Translations under genes and position numbers: made by a program
Origin: Acidobacteriota bacterium
GTDB taxonomy: Bacteria; Acidobacteriota; Blastocatellia; Pyrinomonadales; Pyrinomonadaceae
DNA length: 48,650 nucleotides
NCBI GenBank assembly: GCA_020200095.1
Contig: JAIVJJ010000028.1
Span: 18,628 to 67,277, forward strand
Direction of reading: 5' to 3'
Notes under the pieces: generated by a model
Seen by the model: the letters and a program-made list of their open reading frames with translations, nothing else
Told to the model about the DNA's origin: nothing
Databases searched by the model: none
Shown: positions 41,798-48,650 of the stretch, one piece after another
Position numbering within the stretch: position 1 is the stretch's first letter
Layout: every line of letters begins with the position of its first letter

Positions 41798-43711
41798 CTA
41801 TTTCAAGTATTTACCTAAAAAATCGGCGACGAGCGGATAAAGTACGAGCCGATTTTTTAGTTTTGAAACGCCGTGTCCTTCGTCGTCGAAAAGTTTGTAT
41901 TCGACTTTTCCGCCACGTTTACGCAGCGATTCGACAATCTGCTCGGCTTCCGTGTAAGGAACGCGCGGATCGTTTTTGCCGTGAATAACAAAAAGCGGCG
42001 TTTTGATTAGGTCAACTTTCGCTAAGGGCGAAATGCTTCTCAGAAAATCCAAATCTTTGTCGAGCATTCCGTATTCCACTTCGCGCTGGCGGCGGCGATA
42101 ACCGCTCGTGTTTTTCAAAAATGTTTCCCAATTGGTGATTCCGACCGTATTAACCGCCGCCGCGAACAAATCTGGGTAAAGTGTAATCGCCGCAAGCGTC
42201 ATATAACCGCCGTAGCTTCCGCCCATCACGGCAATTCGTTTCGCATCCGCGCCGCCCTGCGTTTTCAACCATTCAACCGCGTAAGCCAAATCTTTGACCG
42301 AATCTTCGCGCTTTCGCACGTCGTCGAGATGCGTAAAAGTTTTGCCGTAGCCGGTCGAGCCGCGCACATTCGTTGCTAAAATTGCGTAACCGCGCGAAAG
42401 ATAATATTGATAAAGCGGATTAAATCCGGGACGCTCTTGCCCTTCGGGTCCGCCGTGAACGCTGATGATAACAGGTAAATTTTTTGTTTGTGGAAATTTC
42501 CCTTTAGCTTGACCGGAATTGAAAGAGATTGAAGCATTTGGACGGTAAAACCAAGCCGGAATTTCGCGCCCGTCGAAGGTTTTATATTTAATCAATTGCG
42601 GTGCGACAAACGATTCCTGCGGAATGCCCGCGCGGTCGCTTTTCGTCGCCTGCGTCAAACTTTTCGAGTTCAAATCATAAATCCAAATGTCGGAATTATA
42701 CTTTGCCGAATTAAATGTAAAAGCTAATTTGCTGCCGTCCTGCGAAAAATTCAAACCGCCGACAACGCCTTGCGCCGGAAGTTTGACTTGGGAAGGCGCG
42801 GGTAACTCTCCGGATCTTCTATCTTTGGTAAAAGGCATTTTCTTTATATACAATTCGCTGAAGCCTTCTTTGTTAATTGTCCAGGCGTTCGTATCGCCGC
42901 TCTTAGATATTTCAATCGCGTCCAAATCCCAATTTTCATTGCCACAGATGGATACTTTCTTTGTTCGTAAATCCATTTGGCACGGCGTAATAAATTCGCG
43001 CTTGTCGTTGGTGCCGAAAACAATTTCGTCGTTCGATATGAAATGAACGTCTTCAAACTGCGCCGCGCCTTCGTGCGGTGTGAGCAAAGTTGCTTGTTTC
43101 GTTTTCGTATCAATCAAATAAAGATTGTTATCAAGACCGAGTTCCGTCCCCGAACGCGAAATGACGATTCGGCTGCCGTCTTTTGACGCGGCGGCGAAAT
43201 CGTTGTTGCCGTCTTGTTGGTATAAAAGTTCTTCTTTGCCGCTCGCAACATCCATCGAATAAACGTCGAAAAAATTGCGGTCGCGTTTGTTCGATGCGTA
43301 ATAAATCTTTGCGCCGTCGTCAGAAAAATCGCCGAAATTGTGACGCACTTTCGGGTTGTTCGTCAGTTCCTTGGTCTGCAAATTGTTCGCCGCTATCCAG
43401 AAGAATTGCGCGTTTTCGTCGCCGCCTCGCGCTTTGCCGAAAACCAAACCTTTCCCGTCCGGCGACCAGCGCACGAAACTTACGTTGTCGTCGTAATTCG
43501 TCATTTGCTTTGGTGCGCTGCCCGGCAAATCAATCACCCAAATCTGCGACGTTCCGGTTACATTCGTCAGATACGCGAGACGTTTTCCGTCGGGCGATAA
43601 TGCGGGCGACGAAGCGGAACGAATGTTCAAATACTGTTGAATCGTGTAATTTTGCGCCAGCGTGGGAAGACAAAAAACAAATAGAGCGAACAAAAAGAAA
43701 AACTTTTTCAT
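41798..43711 (-). CDS. Secreted S9-family prolyl oligopeptidase / acylaminoacyl peptidase
   Basis: A complete 637-residue exported peptidase with signal peptide (FFFLFALFVFCLPTLAQ). The N-terminal two thirds is a seven-bladed beta propeller of WD-like/PD40 units (SPALSPDGKRLAYL, FVRWSPDGKGLVFG, NFGDFSDDGAKIYY). The C-terminal catalytic domain has the nucleophile in GGSYGGYMT, the Asp in GKNDPRVPYTEA and the His in DEGHGVSK; GGPEGQERPGFNP is the oxyanion loop. It cleaves short peptides, probably as a dipeptidyl or acylaminoacyl peptidase. It is preceded by GGAG on the minus strand. In contrast to the hydrolase at 10176, this copy of the fold is undamaged. Confidence 0.92.
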   Translation of the reverse strand: MKKFFFLFALFVFCLPTLAQNYTIQQYLNIRSASSPALSPDGKRLAYLTNVTGTSQIWVIDLPGSAPKQMTNYDDNVSFVRWSPDGKGLVFGKARGGDENAQFFWIAANNLQTKELTNNPKVRHNFGDFSDDGAKIYYASNKRDRNFFDVYSMDVASGKEELLYQQDGNNDFAAASKDGSRIVISRSGTELGLDNNLYLIDTKTKQATLLTPHEGAAQFEDVHFISNDEIVFGTNDKREFITPCQMDLRTKKVSICGNENWDLDAIEISKSGDTNAWTINKEGFSELYIKKMPFTKDRRSGELPAPSQVKLPAQGVVGGLNFSQDGSKLAFTFNSAKYNSDIWIYDLNSKSLTQATKSDRAGIPQESFVAPQLIKYKTFDGREIPAWFYRPNASISFNSGQAKGKFPQTKNLPVIISVHGGPEGQERPGFNPLYQYYLSRGYAILATNVRGSTGYGKTFTHLDDVRKREDSVKDLAYAVEWLKTQGGADAKRIAVMGGSYGGYMTLAAITLYPDLFAAAVNTVGITNWETFLKNTSGYRRRQREVEYGMLDKDLDFLRSISPLAKVDLIKTPLFVIHGKNDPRVPYTEAEQIVESLRKRGGKVEYKLFDDEGHGVSKLKNRLVLYPLVADFLGKYLK

Positions 43712-43788
43712 ATTTTCTCCGAAACGAAAATGGATAATAAAACTTTCGTTTCATTATCCACAAATCTTCCACCTTTTGCTACAAAAAA

Positions 43789-44289
43789 TTACAAATTAAT
43801 TTTCTCGTTCTCACCGCCGTCGGCGCGTTTGCCCGTAATAATCGCTTTGACGAAACCGACAATCTGCACGAGCGTCGAAGAAGGCGAATCCCAATACTCG
43901 GCTTGCTCAACATCAACTTTCAGCAGACAAATGTTCGGGTCGTCCAAGCCTTTGGGAAACCACGCTTTGAGAATCGGATTCCAAAACTCCTCCATTTTCG
44001 CGCGGTCTTTGCTGATTGAAGCCGCGCCCGAAACCGAAACGTAAACATTATCTTCCGGTTTAGCGTAAGAGGCATTGACGCGGTTGTCGCGCTCGATTTC
44101 TTCGACTTTGTGCGTTTTATCGCTCGTGAAAAACCACAGTTCGCCGTCAAACTCCGCCTTTTGCGTCTGCATCGGACGCGATCGCAAAACGCCATCCGTG
44201 TCAACGGTCGTCAGCATCGCAAAGTCAATGTCATTGATTAAATCATTCAATTTTCCAATCGCTTCGGCGCGTGTTTTATCGTCTTCCAT
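43789..44289 (-). CDS. Pyridoxamine 5'-phosphate oxidase-like protein (general stress protein 26 type)
   Basis: A 166-residue split-barrel flavin-binding protein. It has the order of a general stress protein 26 homologue: IDFAMLTTVDTDGVLRSRPMQTQ, ELWFFTSDKTHKVEEIERDNRVNASYAKPEDNVYVSVSG, DRAKMEEFWNPILKAWFPKGLDDPNICLLKVDVEQAEYWD. This group binds FMN or FAD and is induced by general stress in other bacteria; its reaction is not known. No signal peptide. It is transcribed away from the S9 peptidase start region in the same direction, 77 bases upstream of that gene's start, and may be cotranscribed with it. Confidence 0.88.
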   Translation of the reverse strand: MEDDKTRAEAIGKLNDLINDIDFAMLTTVDTDGVLRSRPMQTQKAEFDGELWFFTSDKTHKVEEIERDNRVNASYAKPEDNVYVSVSGAASISKDRAKMEEFWNPILKAWFPKGLDDPNICLLKVDVEQAEYWDSPSSTLVQIVGFVKAIITGKRADGGENEKINL

Positions 44290-44354
44290 TTTTTATTCCC
44301 TCGCTCGTCAAAATTTTTACAGCCTCAAAATGCGAAACCGGCAATAATCAAATT

Positions 44355-44386
44355 TTACAGTCCAAAAACTAAAATCCAAAATCAAG
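44355..44386. repeat. Period-7 repeat upstream of stress protein gene
   Basis: TTTACAG TCCAAAA ACTAAAA TCCAAAA TCAAGAT runs as heptads and overlaps the stop codon of the minus-strand DUF4440 gene. It is the same heptamer family as at 26410-26470. Confidence 0.55.
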
Positions 44387-44819
44387 ATGTGTGGTCGTGA
44401 ACAATGCGCCAGCCGTCTTTAAATTTGCGGAAAATTAATGTGAATTTGCCTTTTGGATTATCCTTTTCACGCTGTAAAGCCCAGCTTCCTAAAACGACCG
44501 CCGAATTTTTCGACAAAACTTCGATTTCCAAATCGTAAAACGTCAAAACGCCCATTTTCGCTCGTGAATCGTAATTCTTTTTATAACGCTCAATCGTCGG
44601 CTGCCAGCCTTTCGTCACGTTCGCGCCGGAGACGAAAACCAAATCGGGCGAGTTCCAGTAGCCGCGCATAAAATCGTCAATCGAGCCGGCATTCCACGCC
44701 GCCGTCTGCTCGGTCAAAACCGCCACGACTTCATTTTTAATTTTCGCGTCTCTCGATTGCGCGGCGACGCTGGCTGAAAACAATCCGGCGAACAAAAATA
44801 CGAAAAGAAAAATTTTCAT
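44382..44819 (-). CDS. Secreted DUF4440 (NTF2-like) protein
   Basis: A 145-residue exported protein with signal peptide (MKIFLFVFLFAGLFSASVAAQ) and one NTF2-like domain: EVVAVLTEQTAAWNAGSIDDFMRGYWNSPDLVFVSG, WQPTIERYKKNYDSRAKMG, and the closing strands NPKGKFTLIFRKFKDGWRIVHDHTS. It is the fifth NTF2-like gene in the window. Function is unknown; the final HDHTS is a common ending in this family. The stop codon overlaps a heptamer repeat, so the end of the gene has been invaded or bordered by repeat sequence without loss. Confidence 0.82.
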   Translation of the reverse strand: MKIFLFVFLFAGLFSASVAAQSRDAKIKNEVVAVLTEQTAAWNAGSIDDFMRGYWNSPDLVFVSGANVTKGWQPTIERYKKNYDSRAKMGVLTFYDLEIEVLSKNSAVVLGSWALQREKDNPKGKFTLIFRKFKDGWRIVHDHTS

Positions 44820-44943
44820 GATTGGTGTAATTTATCACAGATTGATTGAAGCCGAAATATTTTTTTGAACCGGTGAAACAAACAAACGAAATTCGGTGTT
44901 TTATAATTAAATTAATTCCAAAAAAACGACTGCCAAAAACTTA

Positions 44944-44972
44944 TTGACTAACAGGTTAATTAAGGGTATAAA
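44944..44972 (+). promoter_or_regulatory. Sigma-70-type promoter before small exported protein
   Basis: TTGACT (44944-44949) and TATAAA (44967-44972) are 17 bases apart, and AAGGAG follows at 44998-45003 before the ATG at 45012. This is among the best promoters in the window and probably drives the genes to 46497. Confidence 0.65.
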
Positions 44973-45011
44973 CTGCTTAACTTGATTAACGGTATATAAG
45001 GAGATTTATCA

Positions 45012-45254
45012 ATGAAAAAGCAAAATTGGAAATGCTCCGGTCAAAGGCTCGCCCGTTTGCTCTGTTTAACTTTACTTTTTACAGCATTTGTAACTGTCAC
45101 ATATCCTCAGCGATTGACTAAATCTACTGACCATACACAATCACCGCCCAGTCAACAATCGAGCGAAGATGAAGAAGAAATCGGGAAGCGCCGCGCGTCG
45201 GTGTTTTTCGCCGGAATAACAGTCGGTGTTGCCGATTTTTTCAAAAAACATTAG
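45012..45254 (+). CDS. Small exported protein, unknown
   Basis: An 80-residue protein with a positively charged start and a hydrophobic segment (LARLLCLTLLFTAFVTVTY), followed by a Ser/Gln/Glu-rich linker (SPPSQQSSEDEEEIGKRR) and a short hydrophobic end (ASVFFAGITVGVADFFKKH). No family recognised. It has a strong promoter and a good AAGGAG site, so it is likely a real, well-expressed gene. It precedes a DUF6766 membrane protein and a PRC-barrel protein in the same direction, which suggests an envelope or stress context. Confidence 0.55.
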   Translation: MKKQNWKCSGQRLARLLCLTLLFTAFVTVTYPQRLTKSTDHTQSPPSQQSSEDEEEIGKRRASVFFAGITVGVADFFKKH

Positions 45255-45292
45255 AGATTTTTGGTAAGCGTTTAATTGTTTAGAAGAAATTT

Positions 45293-45820
45293 ATGCGCCA
45301 ATTTTTCAAAAATAACGGGCTTTCGATTGTGTTGTTCACTTTGTTCTTTTTTTCTCTAGTCGGTCAATATTTCACAGGCTATAAGGAATACAACGAAGAA
45401 AATCAACAGCATAGAAAGCCGACCGTTAGCCATATGGAATACTTTGGCGAAGGGCATTTTATCGAGGCGGTTTTTGAAAATTGGGAAAGCGAATTTCTGC
45501 AAATGGGGATGTATGTTAAGCTTTATCAAAATTCGTTGAGCATCGCTTTATTCACGCTTTTTGCTTTGTCTTTTATAATGCACGCCGTTGGCGGCGCGAA
45601 GGTTTATAATCAAGACCAAGCCGAGCACGGTGAAACCGAAAAGGTAACGACGGTTCAATACATCGGCACATCGCGCTTTTGGTTCGAGTCGTTTCAAAAC
45701 TGGCAGAGCGAATTTTTATCAATCGGTATGATGGTTGTGCTGAGTATATTTTTGCGTCAAAAAGGCTCGCCTGAATCAAAACCCGTTGACGCTTCTTACG
45801 ATGATACAGGCAACAGTTAA
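45293..45820 (+). CDS. DUF6766 membrane protein with in-frame internal deletion
   Basis: A 175-residue membrane protein of the DUF6766 type with internal symmetry: NGLSIVLFTLFFFSLVGQYFTGYKEYNEE is echoed by NSLSIALFTLFALSFIMHAVGGAKVYNQD, and ENWESEFLQMGMYV by QNWQSEFLSIGMMVVLSIFLRQKGSPESKP. As I recall the family, the first half should also continue into a membrane end, an FLxQKGSAESK motif and a linker before the second half. Here FLQMGMYV is joined directly to KLYQNSLS near 45520, so about 40-45 residues are missing without frame loss. The function of the family is unknown. Confidence 0.75.
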   Translation: MRQFFKNNGLSIVLFTLFFFSLVGQYFTGYKEYNEENQQHRKPTVSHMEYFGEGHFIEAVFENWESEFLQMGMYVKLYQNSLSIALFTLFALSFIMHAVGGAKVYNQDQAEHGETEKVTTVQYIGTSRFWFESFQNWQSEFLSIGMMVVLSIFLRQKGSPESKPVDASYDDTGNS

Positions 45821-45888
45821 GTTTTGCGTCTTGAAATAATTTAATAGGAGAGCGATGATAGATGAAAAGTTAAAGGAGAAAGGACAAA

Positions 45889-46497
45889 ATGATTAGCAAT
45901 GTCGTAACGGCGGACACTTTGATCGGAATGACCATTTTATCGCGGACGACCGGAAACAAACTCGGCGTGGTTCAGGATCTGTATATTGACCCGGTTGAAG
46001 GTTTGTTGAAAGGCGTAACAATGCAGACGCCGGACGGCAACCTTGCCGGAATTGACTATAAAAACATTTATAGTTTCGGGCACGACGCGGTTATGGCAAA
46101 TGACGATGAATCAATCGTCGCCATAAAAGAAGATTGGCTGGAAAATCACTCACACGCGAAAAAGCATCTTTTCGGAGTGAGAATCGTTACCGAAAGCGGC
46201 AATCTTCTCGGTCAGGTCGCCAACATTTATGTCCGCCTGACGCAGCCGCCATTTGCCGTTTATGAAGTGCGCGACTCAATTTTGGATAAACTGCTCGGAC
46301 GCAACTTTTTTATGTTTGCATCCGCCGGTCGCGCTTTCTCTGACGACGCCGAACGAATCGTCGTTCCCGACGACATTACGGAAAATGCCGCTTCGAACTT
46401 AAGAGAGCTAATGAACCGCGCGGAAACACCGATTCATCGAAAAGCTATTATTGTTCGCACGCCGGATGACGGAGAAGATACAATTGTTCGGCATTAA
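45889..46497 (+). CDS. PRC-barrel domain protein
   Basis: A 202-residue protein with two PRC-barrel units: residues of about 8-75 (DTLIGMTILSRTTGNKLGVVQDLYIDPVEGLLKGV) and 95-165 (HLFGVRIVTESGNLLGQVANIYVRLTQPPFAVYEV). PRC-barrels are small beta barrels found in photosynthetic reaction centre subunit H, in RimM and in stress-related proteins. Proteins with two of them of this size are common in photosynthetic and desiccation-tolerant bacteria; the role is unknown. AAGGAGAAAGGA precedes the ATG. A basic C-terminus (HRKAIIVRTPDDGED) may be flexible. Confidence 0.8.
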   Translation: MISNVVTADTLIGMTILSRTTGNKLGVVQDLYIDPVEGLLKGVTMQTPDGNLAGIDYKNIYSFGHDAVMANDDESIVAIKEDWLENHSHAKKHLFGVRIVTESGNLLGQVANIYVRLTQPPFAVYEVRDSILDKLLGRNFFMFASAGRAFSDDAERIVVPDDITENAASNLRELMNRAETPIHRKAIIVRTPDDGEDTIVRH

Positions 46498-46583
46498 ATT
46501 TTCAAATAAATCCACATTTTGTAATTTTAAGGAAATATAAATAAGTATTTTCTTTTTCGACAAATAATGATTAGTTTTATTTT

Positions 46584-47074
46584 ATGAGCATTGCAACGAA
46601 GGCTGGCGACAACGGCAGAACCGCACTTGTCGGCGGCGACCGAGTTTCAAAAGCGGATTTGCGAGTTGAAGCCTACGGCACAATTGACGAACTCGGCGCT
46701 GCGCTCGGGTTCGCGCGTTCGATTTGCGAAGACGAACAAACAAACGAACTGACAAAATCCAGATTGAACAATTAACGGCAGAAGTGGACCGCATTGAAAA
46801 AACTGAAGGCATTTTGTCAGATTGGAGTCTGCCGGGCGATGTCGCTTCGGCAGCAGCTTTCGACGTGGCGCGAACCATGTGCCGACGTGCCGAAAGATGC
46901 GTTGTGCGTATTGCAGAAATGGGCGAGACGGTTGACCGGCAAGTCATAACATATTTAAATCGTTTGTCGGATTTGCTCTGGCTCATCGGCAGGCTTTTGG
47001 AGATGAAAGCAGGAGTTGATTCTCGTCTGCGGGACGACGAACACGCGGGAAATAAATGGTCGCGGGCTTGGTGA
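46584..47074 (+). pseudogene. PduO-type cob(I)alamin adenosyltransferase with internal deletion and frameshift
   Basis: The start encodes MSIATKAGDNGRTALVGG and DLRVEAYGTIDELGAALGFAR, the usual N-terminal ATP-binding part, but stops at 46775. The C-terminal part continues in another frame from about 46755: IEQLTAEVDRIEKTEGILSDW, ARTMCRRAERCVV and LNRLSDLLWLIGRLLEM, to a stop at 47074. Between the parts a helix of about 30-40 residues is missing near 46745-46755 and the frame is lost. The intact enzyme would convert cobalamin to adenosylcobalamin. In this form it is inactive unless the break is an assembly fault. Confidence 0.85.
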
Positions 47075-47154
47075 AGTGTAAAGGCGAAACGAGAAGGGAT
47101 AAAGTAAGAAAAAATTCCTTAGCTTTTCTCCTTTATCCTTTCGCCTTTACACTT
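47074..47154. repeat. Period-7 repeat as long inverted pair (hairpin)
   Basis: A 16-bp perfect inverted repeat (47074-47089 AAGTGTAAAGGCGAAA with 47139-47154 TTTCGCCTTTACACTT) is made of heptads: on the left AAGGCGA AACGAGA AGGGATA AAGTAAG, and on the opposite strand of the right half AAGGCGA AAGGATA AAGGAGA AAAGCTA. It starts at the end of the adenosyltransferase stop and ends seven bases before the next ATG, which has no Shine-Dalgarno sequence. Confidence 0.8.
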
Positions 47155-47161
47155 TAAATTT

Positions 47162-47722
47162 ATGCGCAAAGTAATACTCGGTCTCGGTATCAGTCTCGAC
47201 GGCTACATCGCCCGCAAAAACAACGCTGTTGATTGGCTCTCGATGGATTGGGAATACGATTGGACAGCGTTTTTTAAGACGATTGATGTGGTTTTAATGG
47301 GGCGAAAATCTTGGGAAGTAGCTCTCGGAATGAATCCGAAAAAGAAGTCAAAATTAAAACCGTCAAATCCTTACGCCGGAATGGAGACTTACGTTTTTTC
47401 CAAAACTTTAAAGGAAAGCGGAGTTGAAGGAGTTGAAATCGTTTCGAGCAATTTAAAAGAATTCGTCGAGAATCTCAAAGCAAAAGACGGCAAACACATC
47501 TGGCTTTCGGGCGGCGGTGAACTGGCTAAAAGTTTTCTGGATGAAAATCTGGTTGACGAAATTTATTTGGGGATAACGCCGCTTTTGCTCGGCTCCGGGC
47601 TTCCGCTTTTTCCTGAACTGATTCGTGAAGTTCCGCTCCGGTTCGTTTCCTCCAAAACATACGAACATAAAAAAGAAGACAACCGGATGGTTGAACTTCT
47701 CTATGAAGTGAAAAAAGATTGA
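47162..47722 (+). CDS. Dihydrofolate reductase-like (RibD C-terminal) protein
   Basis: A 186-residue protein of the bacterial DHFR-like/RibD C-terminal family: VILGLGISLDGYIARKNNAVDWL, DVVLMGRKSWEVALGM, ETYVFSKTLKE and HIWLSGGGELAKSFLDENLVDEIYLGITPLLLGSGLPLFPEL are the usual blocks. These proteins bind NADPH in a DHFR fold; a few are true reductases of folate or pyrimidine intermediates, most are uncharacterised. The start follows a long heptad hairpin by seven bases, without a ribosome-binding site, so translation may depend on the repeat leader. Confidence 0.88.
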   Translation: MRKVILGLGISLDGYIARKNNAVDWLSMDWEYDWTAFFKTIDVVLMGRKSWEVALGMNPKKKSKLKPSNPYAGMETYVFSKTLKESGVEGVEIVSSNLKEFVENLKAKDGKHIWLSGGGELAKSFLDENLVDEIYLGITPLLLGSGLPLFPELIREVPLRFVSSKTYEHKKEDNRMVELLYEVKKD

Positions 47723-47836
47723 TCGGTTTGATTTTTTCTGCTTGCAAAAGTAAGTTTGGTTTATGTGATTAAATCAGTAAAATTGCACCGCAATCTTTAT
47801 TCACGAGTTGAAAAAACAGGGAGGAAAAATTAAAAA

Positions 47837-48178
47837 ATGGGTGATACGACAATTATAAAAATAGATTCAAGCAAATCGCCAACTGGCGAAATGGGACAAA
47901 AATATCTGGCTTCGGGCAAAAATGTTGCAATGCGGCTCTGGGAAAATCAAGAACCGGATGAAGGTAAAGATCCAGCGAGGAGAGATTACGAAACTGTCGG
48001 CTACGTGATAAAAGGAAAAGCCGAGTTGCATTCAGAAGGTCAAGTTGTTTTGCTTGAAAAAGGTGATTCGTGGATAGTGCCGAAAGACGCTTCGCATACA
48101 TACAAAATTCTTGAAACATTTACGGCGGTCGAAGCAACTTATCCGCCCGCGCACGTTCACGGACGAGACGAAGAATAA
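47837..48178 (+). CDS. Cupin-domain protein
   Basis: A 113-residue single-domain cupin: VAMRLWENQEPDE, YETVGYVIKGKAELHSEGQVVLLEKGDSWIVPKDASHTYKI. The first cupin motif is degenerate (no HxH pair), while the second motif keeps the G-x-x-x-x-P-x-x-x-x-H pattern. The C-terminus has extra histidines (PAHVHGRDE) that could serve as ligands. The function is unknown. A GGGAGG site lies at 47819-47824, 12 bases before the ATG, so this gene, unlike its neighbours, has a clear ribosome-binding site. Confidence 0.8.
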   Translation: MGDTTIIKIDSSKSPTGEMGQKYLASGKNVAMRLWENQEPDEGKDPARRDYETVGYVIKGKAELHSEGQVVLLEKGDSWIVPKDASHTYKILETFTAVEATYPPAHVHGRDEE

Positions 48179-48245
48179 AGGAGAAACGAGACGGAAGAAA
48201 AGCTAAAGAATTGTTTTTATTTTATTCTTTCTCCTTTACCATTTA
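48173..48245. repeat. Period-7 repeat as inverted pair, second of its kind
   Basis: The left half (48177-48211) reads AAAGGAG AAACGAG ACGGAAG AAAAGCT AAAGAAT. The right half, read on the other strand, gives AAATGGT AAAGGAG AAAGAAT AAAATAA. The wording is close to that of 47074-47154. It starts within the cupin stop region and ends five bases before the next ATG. Confidence 0.75.
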
Positions 48246-48250
48246 AAACT

Positions 48251-48508
48251 ATGCCCGAATGCAAATATTACGGTGGAATTAAGAGGGAAGAACTCGTTAA
48301 ACTGAGAAAAGATTTGGCGGAAGAAGGCATCAGCGTTCCGGCGGGCGACGATGTTAGCGTCGCCGGACCATACGGAATCGAACTTCGCGCGACTTACAGT
48401 GAAGCGAAGGAGACTTTAAGGATTTGTATCATCAAAAAGCCTTTTTACATTCCCGAATCTGAAATCTGGAAAATTGTTGATACCGGCACAAGTCCATATG
48501 TAGATTAA
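48251..48508 (+). CDS. Small protein of unknown function
   Basis: An 85-residue soluble protein, MPECKYYGGIKREELVKL at the start and FYIPESEIWKIVDTG near the end. It has alternating strands and one helix (REELVKLRKDLAEEG), without signal peptide or known motif. The coding style agrees with neighbouring genes. There is no Shine-Dalgarno sequence; the leader (CTTTACCATTTAAAACT) is very like that of the DHFR-like gene (CTTTACACTTTAAATTT), both being repeat ends. Confidence 0.6.
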   Translation: MPECKYYGGIKREELVKLRKDLAEEGISVPAGDDVSVAGPYGIELRATYSEAKETLRICIIKKPFYIPESEIWKIVDTGTSPYVD

Positions 48509-48531
48509 TTCAAAACTGATTTAATAATTGG

Positions 48532-48580
48532 GTCATGACTAGCGAAAAAGTAAAATATAATAATTAAAGCTAGTTATGAC
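48532..48580. promoter_or_regulatory. Inverted repeat around a -10-like sequence at the window end
   Basis: GTCATGACTAGC (48532-48543) and GCTAGTTATGAC (48569-48580) are complementary at 11 of 12 positions. The 25-base loop is AT-rich and contains ATATAATAAT. GTCATGAC is itself a palindrome. It could be an operator pair over a promoter for a gene beyond the window, or a transcript hairpin; there is no T run, so a terminator is less likely. Confidence 0.4.
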
Positions 48581-48650
48581 AGATAGTTGCAAACTTTATA
48601 TACGCGCTCAAATTTCACGCGCTAAATTTCGTCAAATCTTACGACTTTTT

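Noticed and set aside
41684-41812. 13-bp inverted repeat AAATACTTGAAAT / ATTTCAAGTATTT around the M14-S9 gap
   Set aside because: The arms are more than 100 bases apart, one is in coding sequence, and AT-rich words of this length can match by chance.
1-48650. CRISPR arrays, tRNA, rRNA, insertion sequences or prophage genes
   Set aside because: None recognised on either strand; the short tandem repeats have periods of 7, 8 and 10 and no spacers.

Overview
The window reads as a piece of an Acidobacteriota chromosome, most likely class Blastocatellia. This is inferred from gene content and style: Ser/Thr kinases with a TolB-like and TPR periplasmic half, many secreted NTF2-like (DUF4440/SnoaL) proteins, carboxypeptidase-regulatory-domain proteins, PRC-barrel and DUF6766 proteins, and very loose intergenic spacing. 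No rRNA, tRNA, CRISPR array, transposase or integrase was recognised.

Layout. 1-5.7 kb: end of an OPT transporter, a secreted carboxypeptidase-regulatory protein, a PilZ protein and a Gfo/Idh/MocA oxidoreductase. 5.7-7.2 kb: an acyl-CoA synthetase on the minus strand. 7.4-38.5 kb: a dispersed set of reductive pyrimidine (uracil) catabolism genes: aldehyde dehydrogenase (7438), class III aminotransferase (13213), dihydropyrimidinase (17360), NCS1 nucleobase permease (30548), beta-ureidopropionase (33514), PreT (34388) and PreA (37254). Together they would import uracil, reduce it, open the ring, remove the carbamoyl group, transaminate beta-alanine and oxidise the semialdehyde. Only ureidopropionase and PreT are still adjacent. 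Every other neighbouring pair is separated by unrelated cargo: toxin-antitoxin pairs (PIN/Phd, BrnTA, an AbiEii-like pair), Ser/Thr kinases, hydrolases, NTF2-like proteins and a polysaccharide deacetylase. 38.6-48.6 kb: an MBL-fold hydrolase, M14 and S9 peptidases, and a set of small stress or membrane proteins.

The most unusual pattern is that cargo blocks are bounded by short copies of the ends of the pathway genes. Head fragments of dihydropyrimidinase (15841), ureidopropionase (32690) and preA (35808) each precede a cargo block followed by the intact gene. Tail fragments of dihydropyrimidinase recur after cargo at 21077, 21711, 22636 and 25712. The best preserved copies differ from the intact gene mainly at synonymous positions, so they look like remains of homologous alleles, not copies decaying in place. 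I infer repeated recombination anchored in the catabolic genes, with an illegitimate join on the other side.

Two further themes cross the window. First, short repeats of period 7, 8 or 10, often as inverted pairs, sit in intergenic leaders immediately before genes that lack a Shine-Dalgarno sequence, and three times inside coding regions. Second, at least seven genes carry internal deletions of tens of codons or fusions (DUF885/amidohydrolase, S9-like hydrolase, aminotransferase, kinase 1, ECF sigma factor, DUF6766, cobalamin adenosyltransferase), plus single-base frameshifts in two others. These could be real decay or assembly error; read mapping would decide.
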